64,000 nt of DNA from Propionibacteriaceae bacterium (GTDB lineage: Bacteria; Actinomycetota; Actinomycetes; Propionibacteriales; Propionibacteriaceae): positions 1 through 64,000 of the forward strand of contig JAITVK010000026.1 of assembly GCA_031285845.1 (NCBI GenBank). Reading direction: 5' to 3'. Of this stretch, positions 1-8,879 are shown piece by piece (position 1 is the stretch's first letter; each line of letters opens with the position of its first letter). Under the pieces are notes generated by a model. The model made no database searches, had not been told where the DNA came from, and saw only the letters and a program-made list of their open reading frames with translations. Both the position numbers and the translations under genes were made by a program.

Positions 1-288
1 ATGAATATTCGCCATCACACACACTCCTTGTCAAAACTGGAATGAACACCATGCCATCCCGACAACACCAAAGCATCCCACCCACCACACCACACCACAA
101 TGGGGAGAACTCCCCACACCAGGGCACAGAGCGATGCAGTGCGGAGCGAACGCTACGCGAGGGAGCGCGGCGACCCGACTCCCGATGCGCTCAACGATGC
201 GCGCCTCCGATCGCAGCGCGCTGTCTCAAATGGCCAGTAAACATAGCCAAGCCAGGCGCAGCGAAGGTAGCATCAACCATGTCGGGGT
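1..288. other. left edge, no gene supported
   Basis: I see no gene here. An open frame on the plus strand from 42 to 380 is rich in Pro, Arg and Ser, has no recognisable domain, and runs into the 3' end of the convergent DUF4143 ATPase gene, so I take it as spurious. Confidence 0.5.
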
Positions 289-1626
289 CTAACGAGATCG
301 GAGCACGTCAGGAAGACAGAACGCGGAATACAGCGGCAGTGACACCAGCCCGTCCTCTTGTCCGACGTTCTTCATGCTGAGCCGGATGGCGCGAGGTGGG
401 TGATAATGCTGGCGGTAACTGTCCAGGCTGCGTGAGCGAATGGTGTCGGCGGACTTCACCTCCATCGGTACGACAACCATTGTGTCGTCCACCGTGAGGA
501 AATCAATCTCAGCGGCATTCCCACTGCTCCAGTACATCGAGTTCAGTCCTGCGCAAGTGAGAGCCTGCTTGACGTAATTCTCCGCAATCCCGCCACAAAA
601 GGAACTCGCGATGCGCGTATAGCCCTGGTCACTACAAAACACCTGCGCTGACATGCCAAGTTGAGTCGCGAGGATACCCGTGTCAAAGAGGTAGACCTTG
701 AAGAAGGTGCCGTCGTCCCGGGCTCGCAACGGCGCGAAGGGCACTTCGGCCTGATAGTGCCGCTGGACGAGCCCGGCGGCCTCAAGCCAGGCGAAGCCCG
801 CGTCGTACTGGTGGAAACGCGCGCCAGATTTCATGTCGGCCAGCTTAAACTTGCGGCTCGTGTCGCGGGCCAACTGGCGCGGGGCCGACTCCCAGATCGC
901 GCGAGTCCTCACGGAATCGACCGGATCTGCGTACAGCGCCATATCGGCGGCGTACAACAACGCCAGATCACGCTGCACTCGTCGCGTCTCGGACCAATCC
1001 TTTGTCTCGATGTACGTGGTCACGACTCTGGGTAGTCCACCGGTCATCATGTAACGCCGTACTTGACGCACCATGTCATCGTGGGCGGCGAAGCGCTCAC
1101 AGCGCTCAACAGCGCGGCGAATTCCCTCGGCGTGGAGTTCCATGCCCTGCGCCCAGAGGTACTCCTCAAAATCCAGCGGGTGCATCTGGAGCGTGTCAAC
1201 CTTGCCGACCGGGAAGGTGTAATGCTCTTCACGGTGGATCGAGACGCCAAACAAGCTTCCGGTGGCGATGATGGCGTACTGCGGAGCGCGTTCCGCGAAG
1301 TACTTCAAGGCAGTCAACGCTGGTGGACAGAGTTGGATCTCATCAAAGATGATCAACGTGTCCTGCGCCGTGATCGCAGTTTCAGTGAGATAACCGAGAT
1401 CTTCGATGATGCGGTCTGGTTCGAGGGAGGCGTCGAACAGAGGGCGAAGCCGCGCCAAATCGGCTTGAAAGTTGGCCGTGACGAGCTTGGCGAAGTGTTG
1501 GCGTCCGAAGTGATGAGCAGTGAAGGTCTTCCCCACTTGGCGGGCACCGAGCAAGAGAAGGGGCTGGCGCGACGGGCGCTTCTTCCAAGCGAGAAGCTCG
1601 TCTTCTACCTTGCGCCGGATTTCCAT
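289..1626 (-). CDS. DUF4143-type AAA ATPase
   Basis: A 445-residue P-loop ATPase of the ATP-binding/DUF4143 family, a group of solitary or accessory-region ATPases with no settled function. Walker A is GARQVGKT at residues 27-34 and Walker B is LIIFDEIQ at about 91-98; the C-terminal third is the DUF4143 domain, which carries a restriction-endonuclease-like signature (AEIDFL at about 385, then VPMEVKS about 12 residues on). Length and domain order are normal, so it looks intact. It has no operon partner. Its start lies about 50 bp from a 44-bp perfect palindrome that probably marks its control region. The next 2 kb hold the broken remains of a second gene of the same family, which suggests an unstable, horizontally acquired locus. 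Family assignment is secure; the cellular role is unknown. Confidence 0.85.
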   Translation of the reverse strand: MEIRRKVEDELLAWKKRPSRQPLLLLGARQVGKTFTAHHFGRQHFAKLVTANFQADLARLRPLFDASLEPDRIIEDLGYLTETAITAQDTLIIFDEIQLCPPALTALKYFAERAPQYAIIATGSLFGVSIHREEHYTFPVGKVDTLQMHPLDFEEYLWAQGMELHAEGIRRAVERCERFAAHDDMVRQVRRYMMTGGLPRVVTTYIETKDWSETRRVQRDLALLYAADMALYADPVDSVRTRAIWESAPRQLARDTSRKFKLADMKSGARFHQYDAGFAWLEAAGLVQRHYQAEVPFAPLRARDDGTFFKVYLFDTGILATQLGMSAQVFCSDQGYTRIASSFCGGIAENYVKQALTCAGLNSMYWSSGNAAEIDFLTVDDTMVVVPMEVKSADTIRSRSLDSYRQHYHPPRAIRLSMKNVGQEDGLVSLPLYSAFCLPDVLRSR

Positions 1627-1676
1627 AACGAGAGTCTACCCCGTTATCTGCCATTTTGTGTATGATTGATGCACTT

Positions 1677-1720
1677 TTATCTATGTTTTTGTGTCACATG
1701 TGACACAAAAACATAGATAA
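1677..1720. promoter_or_regulatory. 44-bp perfect palindrome upstream of DUF4143 ATPase
   Basis: Both 22-base arms are exactly complementary with no spacer; the centre CACATGTG lies at 1695-1702. The right arm ends in TGACACAAAAACATAGATAA. It is AT-rich compared with its surroundings and lies 50 bp upstream of the ATPase start at 1626. It has no adjoining T-run and follows no gene 3' end closely, so an operator or a recombination site is more likely than a terminator. Confidence 0.75.
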
Positions 1721-1837
1721 CTCTGGCTCAGTCATCCAAGCACACCGCGCCCCAACAGGTGAGGACGCTGATTGGCCCCCTTGATTTGCTGGCCTGCGAA
1801 GAACCTCATCGCAAGCAGGCCAGGCGCTCGCCCCAGC

Positions 1838-2398
1838 TCACTTTCCGAGAAGACCGAGTGGGACCACGACCACTCCATCCTGGCGACGATAGGCGTACTC
1901 ACCACTGGTGATGACCATCCCGTCGAGACAATCGTCGCCGAGCCGTTCGCGCAGCCACAGGATGTGGCGAACATCGACGTCCACGACGATCCGGGCAAGC
2001 TTCACTTCGATCAGCAGCACGGGCCCGTCGTCGGCCTGAACGATCATGTCGACCTCGTGGTTGCCACCGTAGGTCCGAATGTGGAAGATCTCGGCTCCGG
2101 CGGCCTGCGCCGCGACCCGAACGCACAACGTGGCTAGATGCTCGAACAACGCGCCAAGGAGGGTACCCGGCCGAAGATCACTCTTGTCCCCTTGACTGCC
2201 CGCGAGGAGTTGACTGGCGCTGACATGCAGAAGTCGGCAAGCCCGCGCCGGGTCGTCCAGAAAAAGCTTGGGCCCCTGCACGAGCCGTTCGAGACGATTG
2301 TGGGTGGGCAGCCAGGCCAGAAGCGGGTCGAGCATCCACAGCCCCCACAAGGCATCACGGTACGAGGTTGTGGGGAGCCCGGCCCATTTCGCAGGTTC
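1838..2398 (-). pseudogene. C-terminal remnant of a second DUF4143 ATPase
   Basis: The frame reads through a typical DUF4143 segment: it begins ...GLPTTSYRDALWGLW, followed by LDPLLAWLP, PKLFLDDPA and, near the end, a nuclease-like core (EVDMIVQ, then LLIEVKLA). It finishes at a natural stop at 1838. The whole N-terminal AAA module with Walker motifs is missing: a TAG at 2399-2401 closes the frame and the sequence beyond it does not resemble the family. The only start codons inside are alternative ones (TTG at 2350). It is therefore a decayed paralogue or relative of the gene at 289-1626. Confidence 0.7.
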
Positions 2399-2443
2399 CT
2401 ACCAGCCCATCCCGCAGCACTCCATCGACCCATTTCGCAGCGA

Positions 2444-3220
2444 CTACCGGCCGAGCCATCCCCCGTCAGCACAAAGAACAGTGCCATGGACATAGCTGGC
2501 GGCCGGTGAGCACAGGTACATCACCGCGTCGGCGATCTGGGACGGTGTGGCCCAGACCCCACTGGGAATGCGTTCGCTGATCTGGCGCAGGCGGGTGGGG
2601 TCGTTCTTCAGCGCGGTGTTCATGTCGGAGTCGACGTAGCCTGGAGCGACCGCGTTGACGTTGACGCCCAAGCGCGCCCACTCATTAGCGAAAGACTTCG
2701 TGACTTGGGCGATCCCACCCTTGCTCGCCGCGTACGCCGGAATGGTCAAACCGCCCTGGAACGACAGCATCGAGGCCAGGAAGACGACCTTCCCGCTGCC
2801 CCGAGCCACCATCCCGCGCCCCAGCTCACGGGTCAAAATGAACGGCGCGGTCAGATTGACCGCCAAGACCTCATCCCAATCGTCGTCGGGGAATTCACCG
2901 ACCGGCGATCTCCGGTTGATGCCAGCGGCGTGGACGAGCGCGTCCGGGACATGGTCGCAAAGGTCAGCCAAGACGCGATACACCTCACACCGTACGCCCA
3001 AATGAGCGGCCAATCCGGTGAATCGGCGACCCAACCCTTCGACCACAGCCCGAGTCTGAGCCAAGGACTCCGTCGACGTCGCCAGTCCGATGATGTCGGC
3101 CCCAGCTTCGGCGAAACGTCGGGCGCAGGCCGCTCCGATGCCGCGGCTGGCCCCGGTGACCATCACCGAGGCGCCGCGAAAATCGAACGGGTTGACCGGT
3201 GACACCCCACGCGCGGACAT
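2444..3220 (-). CDS. kduD: SDR oxidoreductase, probable 2-deoxy-gluconate / DKII dehydrogenase (KduD-like)
   Basis: A classical short-chain dehydrogenase of 258 residues. The NAD(P) motif TGASRGIG is near residue 22, the active-site YAASK near 162, and the protein ends in DGGWLGR, the ending typical of KduD (2-dehydro-3-deoxy-D-gluconate 5-dehydrogenase). KduD reduces 2,5-diketo-3-deoxygluconate to KDG in unsaturated-uronate breakdown. It is the last gene of a minus-strand operon and overlaps the stop of the upstream dehydrogenase gene by one base. A kduI gene is present at 14244-15074 and kdgK/eda at 42.5-44.5 kb, which supports the assignment. A different sugar alcohol or sugar acid substrate remains possible, because SDR specificity is hard to read from sequence. 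Confidence 0.7.
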   Translation of the reverse strand: MSARGVSPVNPFDFRGASVMVTGASRGIGAACARRFAEAGADIIGLATSTESLAQTRAVVEGLGRRFTGLAAHLGVRCEVYRVLADLCDHVPDALVHAAGINRRSPVGEFPDDDWDEVLAVNLTAPFILTRELGRGMVARGSGKVVFLASMLSFQGGLTIPAYAASKGGIAQVTKSFANEWARLGVNVNAVAPGYVDSDMNTALKNDPTRLRQISERIPSGVWATPSQIADAVMYLCSPAASYVHGTVLCADGGWLGR

Positions 3221-4188
3221 CAGCGTGCCTTCTCCGCAGTGGTCAACCGGGCAGCCAAACCGGCCCGGTTGACCACCGACGGAGCGTCGACCCCGACCAG
3301 CATTCCGGCACAGCGCGACGCCAGGAGAGAGCGCAGACGCGGTTCGGAACGGGCTGAGTACCAGGCCAGATGGTTGGTGACCGTCAGACGCGGCGCGCTC
3401 AACAGCGGATCATCTGGGCTCGGGGGCTCGCACTCCAACACATCGACGGCAGCCCCGCCCAAGGCGTTGGCGCGCAGAGCGGCGGCCAGGGCGACCGAAT
3501 CGACCAAGCCGCCCCGCGAGACGTTGACCAGGTGGGCGTGGGGTTTCATCATCGCCAAGCGGTCGGCGTTGATGATGTGGTGAGTGTCCGGGGTCAGCGG
3601 GCAATGCAGACTGATGACATCGCCCACTTTCACTGCGGTGTCGAGGTCGACCATTTCGACGCCGTCGATCGGCTGGGCGTATGGATCGTAGGCCACGACG
3701 CGCCCGAAGAACGCCCGCAGCAGATTGATCGTCTTGCGCCCGATGCGGCCGACGCCGATCAGCGACAATGTCGCCTCAGACAGCGCTGGCACGGGCAGCA
3801 GGTCATGCCAATTCGGCCAACCCCCCGCCCGTGTCAGAGTGTCGGCTTCGCGGATCCGGCGTACCGAGGCCAGAACCAGCGCGGCCGCATGCGTGGCCAC
3901 CTCTTCCTCGCAGTAATCCGGAACGTTGACCACCGCCACCCCGCGTTCGGTCGCCGCGGCGACGTCGATCGTGTCGTAGCCGACGCCATAGCGGCCGACC
4001 ACTGCCCACGTCGGATGAGCGTCCAGAGTCTCGCCGGTGATCTGGGCGTACTGCACCAAGACGCCGTCGGCCTGAACGCTGGTGTCGTCGCGATCGACCA
4101 CGTCGACGCCGTGGGCCTTGGCGGCTTCCAGTTCGACGGTGATGTCGCCGTACGAAGTGTCGAGCACCTGCAAGATGGGGTGTGTCAT
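3220..4188 (-). CDS. D-isomer-specific 2-hydroxyacid dehydrogenase
   Basis: A 322-residue NAD-dependent oxidoreductase of the D-3-phosphoglycerate/C-terminal-binding-protein family. The nucleotide-binding LIGVGRIGR lies near residue 145; the catalytic Arg is in VSRGGL, the Glu in VLECEPP, and the His in VTNHLAW near the C-terminus. I start at the ATG at 4188, which has GGAGAC just upstream; a longer frame to 4308 overlaps the cupin gene and has no family similarity. It lies between the cupin gene and the kduD-like gene in one operon, so it probably interconverts a keto acid and a hydroxy acid in the same sugar-acid pathway. The substrate is not determined. Confidence 0.82.
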   Translation of the reverse strand: MTHPILQVLDTSYGDITVELEAAKAHGVDVVDRDDTSVQADGVLVQYAQITGETLDAHPTWAVVGRYGVGYDTIDVAAATERGVAVVNVPDYCEEEVATHAAALVLASVRRIREADTLTRAGGWPNWHDLLPVPALSEATLSLIGVGRIGRKTINLLRAFFGRVVAYDPYAQPIDGVEMVDLDTAVKVGDVISLHCPLTPDTHHIINADRLAMMKPHAHLVNVSRGGLVDSVALAAALRANALGGAAVDVLECEPPSPDDPLLSAPRLTVTNHLAWYSARSEPRLRSLLASRCAGMLVGVDAPSVVNRAGLAARLTTAEKAR

Positions 4189-4207
4189 GATCCGGTCTCC
4201 TTTGTGA

Positions 4208-4606
4208 CTAGGCCTGAAAGTTCTCGAAGCGCTGGAAGGCGAAGAACTTGCGGACCTTGGCGTGGATGTCCCAGGAGCCGCGCCAGCCTTCAGGCAGGAC
4301 GAGAACATCGCCTGGCCCGATCTTTTCGACCGCGCCGCCTTCGGTGGTGATGGTGGCCGAGCCTTCGATGATGTAGCAGATCTCCGCCCACCCGACTCGA
4401 CGCCCGTTGAGATGACCGGGGCAGGCTTCCCACACTCCGGCCATCATCATGCCTTTGAGGCCGCGCGGCCACATCAGCAGCGACGACTCGTAGACGTCGG
4501 CGTCAGGCGCGCTGGCCGACAGCGTGGCCTGGGGCATCTCGATGGTCGCGACACCGTGGTAGACGATCGCCGGAGTCGCCGACGCGGTGGATTCGGTGGC
4601 GCTCAT
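4208..4606 (-). CDS. cupin-domain protein (DUF861-like)
   Basis: A 132-residue single-domain cupin. The conserved core ICYIIEGSATITTEGG and PGDVLVLPEGWRGSWDI matches the cupin_3/DUF861 group, which includes ureidoglycine aminohydrolase-like and EutQ-like proteins. Only part of the usual metal-binding His set is visible, so catalysis is uncertain; it may be a sugar-acid isomerase, epimerase or binding protein. It overlaps the upstream Dabb gene by 4 bases and precedes the hydroxyacid dehydrogenase gene by 19 bases, so it is co-translated with a sugar-acid operon. Confidence 0.75.
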   Translation of the reverse strand: MSATESTASATPAIVYHGVATIEMPQATLSASAPDADVYESSLLMWPRGLKGMMMAGVWEACPGHLNGRRVGWAEICYIIEGSATITTEGGAVEKIGPGDVLVLPEGWRGSWDIHAKVRKFFAFQRFENFQA

Positions 4607-4917
4607 GCTTGAATCTCCTTGCCAGCCTCAGGAGCCTGGAAGGCGATGCCGAGACCGTGTTCTTCCATGGCGTCGACCTGCTGGGAGAAGGCTTTGCGGC
4701 GCGGATCGGCTTTCAACGCGGCCATTCCGGCGTCGTCGCGAACCCGGATGTAGATGACGTGGGTGTAGCCACGAGCCCACGGGGAAGTGTTCTCAGCGGT
4801 GGTGACGTCGAGAACACCCTCGATGTCGTTCAGTTGAGAATATTGCGCCAGGGTCTGGTCGATCTGTTCGGCCGTCAGTTCTGGCTTCCATTTGAGTAGT
4901 GCGATCTGTACGTACAT
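4603..4917 (-). CDS. Dabb (stress-responsive A/B barrel) protein
   Basis: A 104-residue dimeric alpha-beta barrel protein of the Dabb family. The typical pattern is visible: MYVQIALLKWKPE at the N-terminus, then GYTHVIYIRVRDDAGMAAL and DPRRKAF. Such proteins are common in sugar and secondary-metabolite operons, where some act as isomerases or cyclases; no specific activity can be assigned. It is the first gene of the minus-strand operon that runs down to 2444. A 25-bp motif shared with other sugar-acid operons (5004-5028) lies about 90 bp upstream in the orientation that would drive this gene. Confidence 0.8.
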   Translation of the reverse strand: MYVQIALLKWKPELTAEQIDQTLAQYSQLNDIEGVLDVTTAENTSPWARGYTHVIYIRVRDDAGMAALKADPRRKAFSQQVDAMEEHGLGIAFQAPEAGKEIQA

Positions 4918-5003
4918 TGTGATTCCTCATTCTGTTTGTCGCCTCGTTCGCCTTCATGGCGATCGAAGTTCATGTCGTCGAGGTCTTGCCCTCGGGTCTA
5001 TAG

Positions 5004-5028
5004 TATAATGATCGAGTGTGTTAAATAA
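5004..5028 (-). promoter_or_regulatory. shared 25-bp promoter/operator motif, site E
   Basis: On the minus strand this reads TTATTTAA, CACAC, TCGAT, CATTATA, the same 8+5+5+7 layout as four other sites in the window. It lies in the 162-bp divergent region between the Dabb operon and the PfkB operon and is oriented toward the Dabb operon. The run TATACT just beyond it could be the -10 element. Confidence 0.45.
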
Positions 5029-5079
5029 AAAGTCAAAAGCGGATCAACACCCCGCTTCGACAAGGTAGAAAGGTCACCG

Positions 5080-6072
5080 ATGAATACTCACACCGGCGGC
5101 AAGCCCGTCGTCCTCAGCGTGGGGATATATATCCTGGACATTCTGGGTCGTCCCATCACCCAAGTCACGCCCGGCGGAGCGCTGATCGACCAGATCACCA
5201 TCACCGCCGCAGGAACCGCCGGCGGCACAGCCCACGACTTGGCGGCTCTCGGGATGACCACACTGGCTGTCGGCACCATCGGTGACGACCCCGCCGGAGC
5301 CTTCCTCACGCAGCTGCTCAACGACGGCGGAGTCGACACCACCAGTTTGACCGTGATGGCAGGTCTACCCACCTCGGCCTCCATTCTGCCGATCCACCCC
5401 GACGGTTCGCGCCCCGCCTGGCACTGCCCCGGCGCCAGCCACCGTTTCACCAGCGCCCACATGCCACGCCACCTGCTCGACACCGCCGATGGCATGCATC
5501 TGGGCGGGCTGGCCTCACTGCCCGGGCTCGACGGACCCGACATGACCGCGCTGCTGCGTGACGCTCGTACAGCTGGTTTGGTCGTCACCGCAGACTGCTT
5601 GGGAGTACGCCGTCCCGACGTCATGAGCCTCATGGCCGACTACTTGCCCCATGTCGACGCGTTCATGCCCAATGACTCCGAAGCGCTAGCCATGACCGGT
5701 CAGCCCAGCGTCATCGAAGCGGCGCGCGCCCTCCACGCGCTCGGCGCTCAAGCCGTCCTCGTGACCTGCGGGGCCGACGGCATGGTCGGTGTGGATGCCG
5801 ACGGCGAATTCAGCCTGCCCGCCCACCACGTCCCCGTCGTCGACTCCACCGGCTGCGGCGACGCGTTCTCCGCTGGAGTGCTCACCAGCCTGGTCACGGG
5901 ACACCAGATCCGTGAAGCGGCCGCGTACGGCATCGCCGCGGCGGCGTTGACTTTGGGCGGACTCGGCTCCAACGGTGGTGGACTGAGCGCAGAAGCGGTG
6001 GTGGCGCGACTGAGTGAAGAGAGTGAGCACATGGGTGAAACTTCGCGTTCCACAAGCCAAGCAGCGGCCTGA
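5080..6072 (+). CDS. PfkB-family carbohydrate kinase
   Basis: A 330-residue ribokinase-like kinase that should phosphorylate a sugar or sugar acid with ATP. The N-terminal GTAGGTAHDLAALG segment is the substrate-side signature and DSTGCGDAFSAG at about 255-266 is the PfkB anion-hole and catalytic-base motif. The start is supported by AAGG and GAAAGG runs upstream. It heads a plus-strand operon with a TetR regulator, an SDR and a lactonase, and is transcribed away from the Dabb/kduD operon. It differs from the KDG kinase at 42549-43652, so it probably acts on another intermediate. Confidence 0.82.
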   Translation: MNTHTGGKPVVLSVGIYILDILGRPITQVTPGGALIDQITITAAGTAGGTAHDLAALGMTTLAVGTIGDDPAGAFLTQLLNDGGVDTTSLTVMAGLPTSASILPIHPDGSRPAWHCPGASHRFTSAHMPRHLLDTADGMHLGGLASLPGLDGPDMTALLRDARTAGLVVTADCLGVRRPDVMSLMADYLPHVDAFMPNDSEALAMTGQPSVIEAARALHALGAQAVLVTCGADGMVGVDADGEFSLPAHHVPVVDSTGCGDAFSAGVLTSLVTGHQIREAAAYGIAAAALTLGGLGSNGGGLSAEAVVARLSEESEHMGETSRSTSQAAA

Positions 6073-6136
6073 AAGGGACAGGAGAACCCTGTTATTGTGT
6101 TGACATATCAACCCACCGAAACGAAGGTGACCTATA

Positions 6137-6730
6137 ATGCCGAAAATCGTTGACCACGACAAACGTCGCGAAGAACTGCTCGAAGCCGTCATCCGTGTCA
6201 TTTCCCGTAATGGCGTCGAAGGGACGACCATGCGTGTCATCGCCGAGGAGTCCGGATGGTCCACGGGTTCCCTGGCCCACTATTTCTCCGACCGTGACGA
6301 TATCGTGGCTTCAGCCTTGCGCTATTCCCACACCACGATCCGCAAACGCTGGACCCGCAAGCTGAAAAACAAGACCGGGCTGGCCGCGGTGCGTGAGCTC
6401 ATGGTCGACAACCTGCCTTTAGACAAGACTCGTGCGACCGAGACCCGCCTCGAAGTGGTGTTCTGGGGCCAAGCCGCCAATCAGCCGCGCCTGCTGGCCG
6501 TTCAACGAAACAACGACGGCACCCTGTTCGAAGCCATGAAACGGTACGTCGACCAGGCCCATGAGGCGGGCGAGCTGACCGCAGACACCAACACCGAACT
6601 CGTCACTCAGCGTCTGTTGGCGCTCATTGACGGGCTCAGCGTGCGACACATGCTGAGCGAAACACAAATCACCCAAGCCGACATGCTTCAGATTGTCGAC
6701 GAAGAAATCGAAAGGTTGTCCCACACATGA
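6137..6730 (+). CDS. TetR/AcrR-family transcriptional regulator
   Basis: A 197-residue TetR regulator. The HTH is within residues 10-55, where GVEGTTMRVIAEESGWSTGS and LAHYFSDRD are typical; the BetI-like C-terminal domain follows. It overlaps the next SDR gene by 4 bases and follows the PfkB gene by 64 bases, so it probably controls this divergent sugar-acid cluster. The spacer upstream has GTTGA, four bases, TCAAC at about 6099-6112, a possible self-operator. The ligand is unknown, presumably a sugar-acid intermediate. Confidence 0.85.
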   Translation: MPKIVDHDKRREELLEAVIRVISRNGVEGTTMRVIAEESGWSTGSLAHYFSDRDDIVASALRYSHTTIRKRWTRKLKNKTGLAAVRELMVDNLPLDKTRATETRLEVVFWGQAANQPRLLAVQRNNDGTLFEAMKRYVDQAHEAGELTADTNTELVTQRLLALIDGLSVRHMLSETQITQADMLQIVDEEIERLSHT

Positions 6731-7578
6731 CCCCATCCCCAACGCCGGGGGCTATCGTCACCGGCGGAAACCGTGGCATCGGAGCCGGCATCGTCGCCCG
6801 GCTCGTCGCCGACGGATACGACGTCGTCTTCTCCCACCTAGGTCAGCAGGACTTGGCCGACGAAGTCGTCGCGTCCTGCCCCAGTGGCAAAGTCACCGCC
6901 GTCGACATCGACTTCCGCAGCCCCACCGCCGCCGCTGAGCTGGTTGAGCGGGCTTGGCAGGTGTTGGATCGCGTCGACGCGCTCGTCTGCAACGCCGGAA
7001 GAGGCTATTCCGAACGTATTCAAGACCTCGAAGTCGCCGACATCGACTCGGTCTACGCGATCAACTTCCGCGGTCCGCTGCTGATGGCCAAAGAGGTCGC
7101 CAACCGTTGGATCAGCCAAGGCCAATCGGGAGCGATCGTCAACATCGGATCGGTTCGTGGGCTTCGCCCCGACCCGGTCGACGCGATCTACGGCGGCCTG
7201 AAAGCCGGATTGCATCGCGCCACTCAGTCGCTGGCGCTCGAATTCTCCCAGTACGGCATCCGCGTCAACGCCGTCTCACCTGGGACGATCGAAGTCTTCG
7301 ACCGCCCCGACGTCTACCGTCGGTTGGCGGTCGACATCCCGCTTGGACGAACCGGAACCCCGGCCGACATCGCGGCCGCGGTCGCTTTCCTACTGTCAAA
7401 TCAGGCGTCTTACATCACAGGCGTCACTCTGCCGGTCGACGGCGGGATGCCGCTGCCGATCACCTATGGCGGGGAAGACATCGGCCAAGGCAATCGTTGG
7501 GGTCAGATCCAGGCCACGCGTCGTACACCCGAATTCCAGCGCGAACCCGGTGGATACCAGGGCGCGCCGCGGGTCTGA
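6727..7578 (+). CDS. SDR-family oxidoreductase
   Basis: A 283-residue classical short-chain dehydrogenase. The cofactor motif TGGNRGIGAGI lies at about residues 12-22, the NAG motif at about 88, and the catalytic Tyr and Lys are in YGGLK at about 155-159. The last 40 residues extend past the usual DGG ending. Translation is coupled to the TetR gene (4-base overlap) and the lactonase gene starts 1 base after its stop. A sugar dehydrogenase producing a lactone for the next enzyme is a reasonable inference. Confidence 0.8.
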   Translation: MTPSPTPGAIVTGGNRGIGAGIVARLVADGYDVVFSHLGQQDLADEVVASCPSGKVTAVDIDFRSPTAAAELVERAWQVLDRVDALVCNAGRGYSERIQDLEVADIDSVYAINFRGPLLMAKEVANRWISQGQSGAIVNIGSVRGLRPDPVDAIYGGLKAGLHRATQSLALEFSQYGIRVNAVSPGTIEVFDRPDVYRRLAVDIPLGRTGTPADIAAAVAFLLSNQASYITGVTLPVDGGMPLPITYGGEDIGQGNRWGQIQATRRTPEFQREPGGYQGAPRV

Positions 7579-7579
7579 C

Positions 7580-8806
7580 ATGGCGACGACCGTGAACTCG
7601 GCGTCCGAGCACGACGCCGAGTCGGGCGTGGCACGGCGGTGCGACGATGGGTCGTTCGGCTGGGCCAAACCCTCAGTCTGCGGTGTCACCGCCGAATCGA
7701 CATCGCCGGTCGGGCAGCTCAATCCGCCCGACGACGAATACTGGATGGTCGTCGCGGGAACGACCTCCGACGGCCGCCACCGACTGAGCGTTCACCGCGT
7801 GACAGCGCTCGGCGACGGTTTCGCCGAGCAGGAGGTCGCAGGGCTCGACCTGGAGTCAGCGCCCCAATGCCTGATGCCCGATCGACACCGCGGCGTCCTG
7901 CTCGGACGAGCCTCCCGCAATCCCGACGGACACGCGCTGGACAGTTTCGCCCTGCGGTCGAACACGAATGGGGGCGTCGACCTCGTGCGTACACACACTG
8001 TCGCGACGTTCCCCATCCCAGTGCATCTGGCGCGCAGTGCGAGGCGACCCGCGTCCACCGACTCGACTGCCCAGATCGCCGATCCGGCTCAGAGCACGGC
8101 CACAGATCCCTTGATCGCGGTGTCGCACTTCTGGGAAGGCCAGGTCGGACTTCATCGGTGGCAGGTCGACGGGTCGCTATGCCCGGTCGGCGTCATCGAA
8201 GGTTTCGGTTCGAGCGTTCACGAGCGCCAGAAGACCAGCCACGCCCATTCGAGCCTGATCATCGGCGACGACCTTTACGTGGCCGACTTCGGCGCGGACG
8301 TCGTACGCCGCTATCGCCACGGGTCATTGGCGGCGACCTGGGTCGCTCCGCCGGGATCTGGACCGCGGCACTTGGCCGACGTCACAGGTGGGGTGATCGC
8401 CGTCAACACCGAGCTGACCAACCGGCTTCACCTGCTCGACGCTCACAGTCTGGTCGAATTCGGCGGGGCCGACGCGCACGGTTGGAGTTCGCTGCCACCC
8501 TGGCACGTAGGCCACAATCAGGCCTCCGATCTGACCTACATCGCCGATGGTTCGATCGCGCTGGTCGGCCATCGCGGATTGAACGGCCTCGCCGTCCACC
8601 AGATCCGCGACGGTGAGGCCCGGGCGACCGACTGGATCCCGCTGCGCGGAGCCCCGCGCGTCATCGCGCCTGGACCCGCCGGAATGTTGGCCGTCGCCGC
8701 CGAAGGCAACGGTTGGGTGCAGATCCTAAGACCCGACACCAGCCGGTACGTCGAAGCGTTCGCGTTTCAGCCGTACGCCACCACGACGTCGGTCAGCTTT
8801 TGGTGA
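7580..8806 (+). CDS. beta-propeller lactonase-family protein (COG2706-like)
   Basis: A 408-residue protein of the seven-bladed lactonase family related to 6-phosphogluconolactonase Pgl. The conserved block around HAHSSLIIGDDLYVADFGAD and the downstream PPGSGPRHL are the family hallmarks. I start at the ATG at 7580, directly after the stop of the SDR gene; the open frame continues upstream but only as a shadow of that gene. It has no signal peptide, so it should act in the cytoplasm, opening a sugar lactone made by a dehydrogenase in the same operon. It is the last gene of the operon. Confidence 0.75.
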   Translation: MATTVNSASEHDAESGVARRCDDGSFGWAKPSVCGVTAESTSPVGQLNPPDDEYWMVVAGTTSDGRHRLSVHRVTALGDGFAEQEVAGLDLESAPQCLMPDRHRGVLLGRASRNPDGHALDSFALRSNTNGGVDLVRTHTVATFPIPVHLARSARRPASTDSTAQIADPAQSTATDPLIAVSHFWEGQVGLHRWQVDGSLCPVGVIEGFGSSVHERQKTSHAHSSLIIGDDLYVADFGADVVRRYRHGSLAATWVAPPGSGPRHLADVTGGVIAVNTELTNRLHLLDAHSLVEFGGADAHGWSSLPPWHVGHNQASDLTYIADGSIALVGHRGLNGLAVHQIRDGEARATDWIPLRGAPRVIAPGPAGMLAVAAEGNGWVQILRPDTSRYVEAFAFQPYATTTSVSFW

Positions 8807-8879
8807 CAGGTGGGTCGCTTCACTCATCCAGAGCGGCCCGAAGGGGACACAGCCGCAGGCCGCGGCTCCTCATCGTCGG

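Noticed and set aside
42-380. 112-residue plus-strand ORF at the left edge
   Set aside because: Low-complexity Pro/Arg/Ser composition and overlap with the convergent ATPase gene.
1677-1720. 44-bp palindrome as a simple terminator
   Set aside because: No T-run, and it lies upstream of the gene start with the nearest gene end over 100 bp away.
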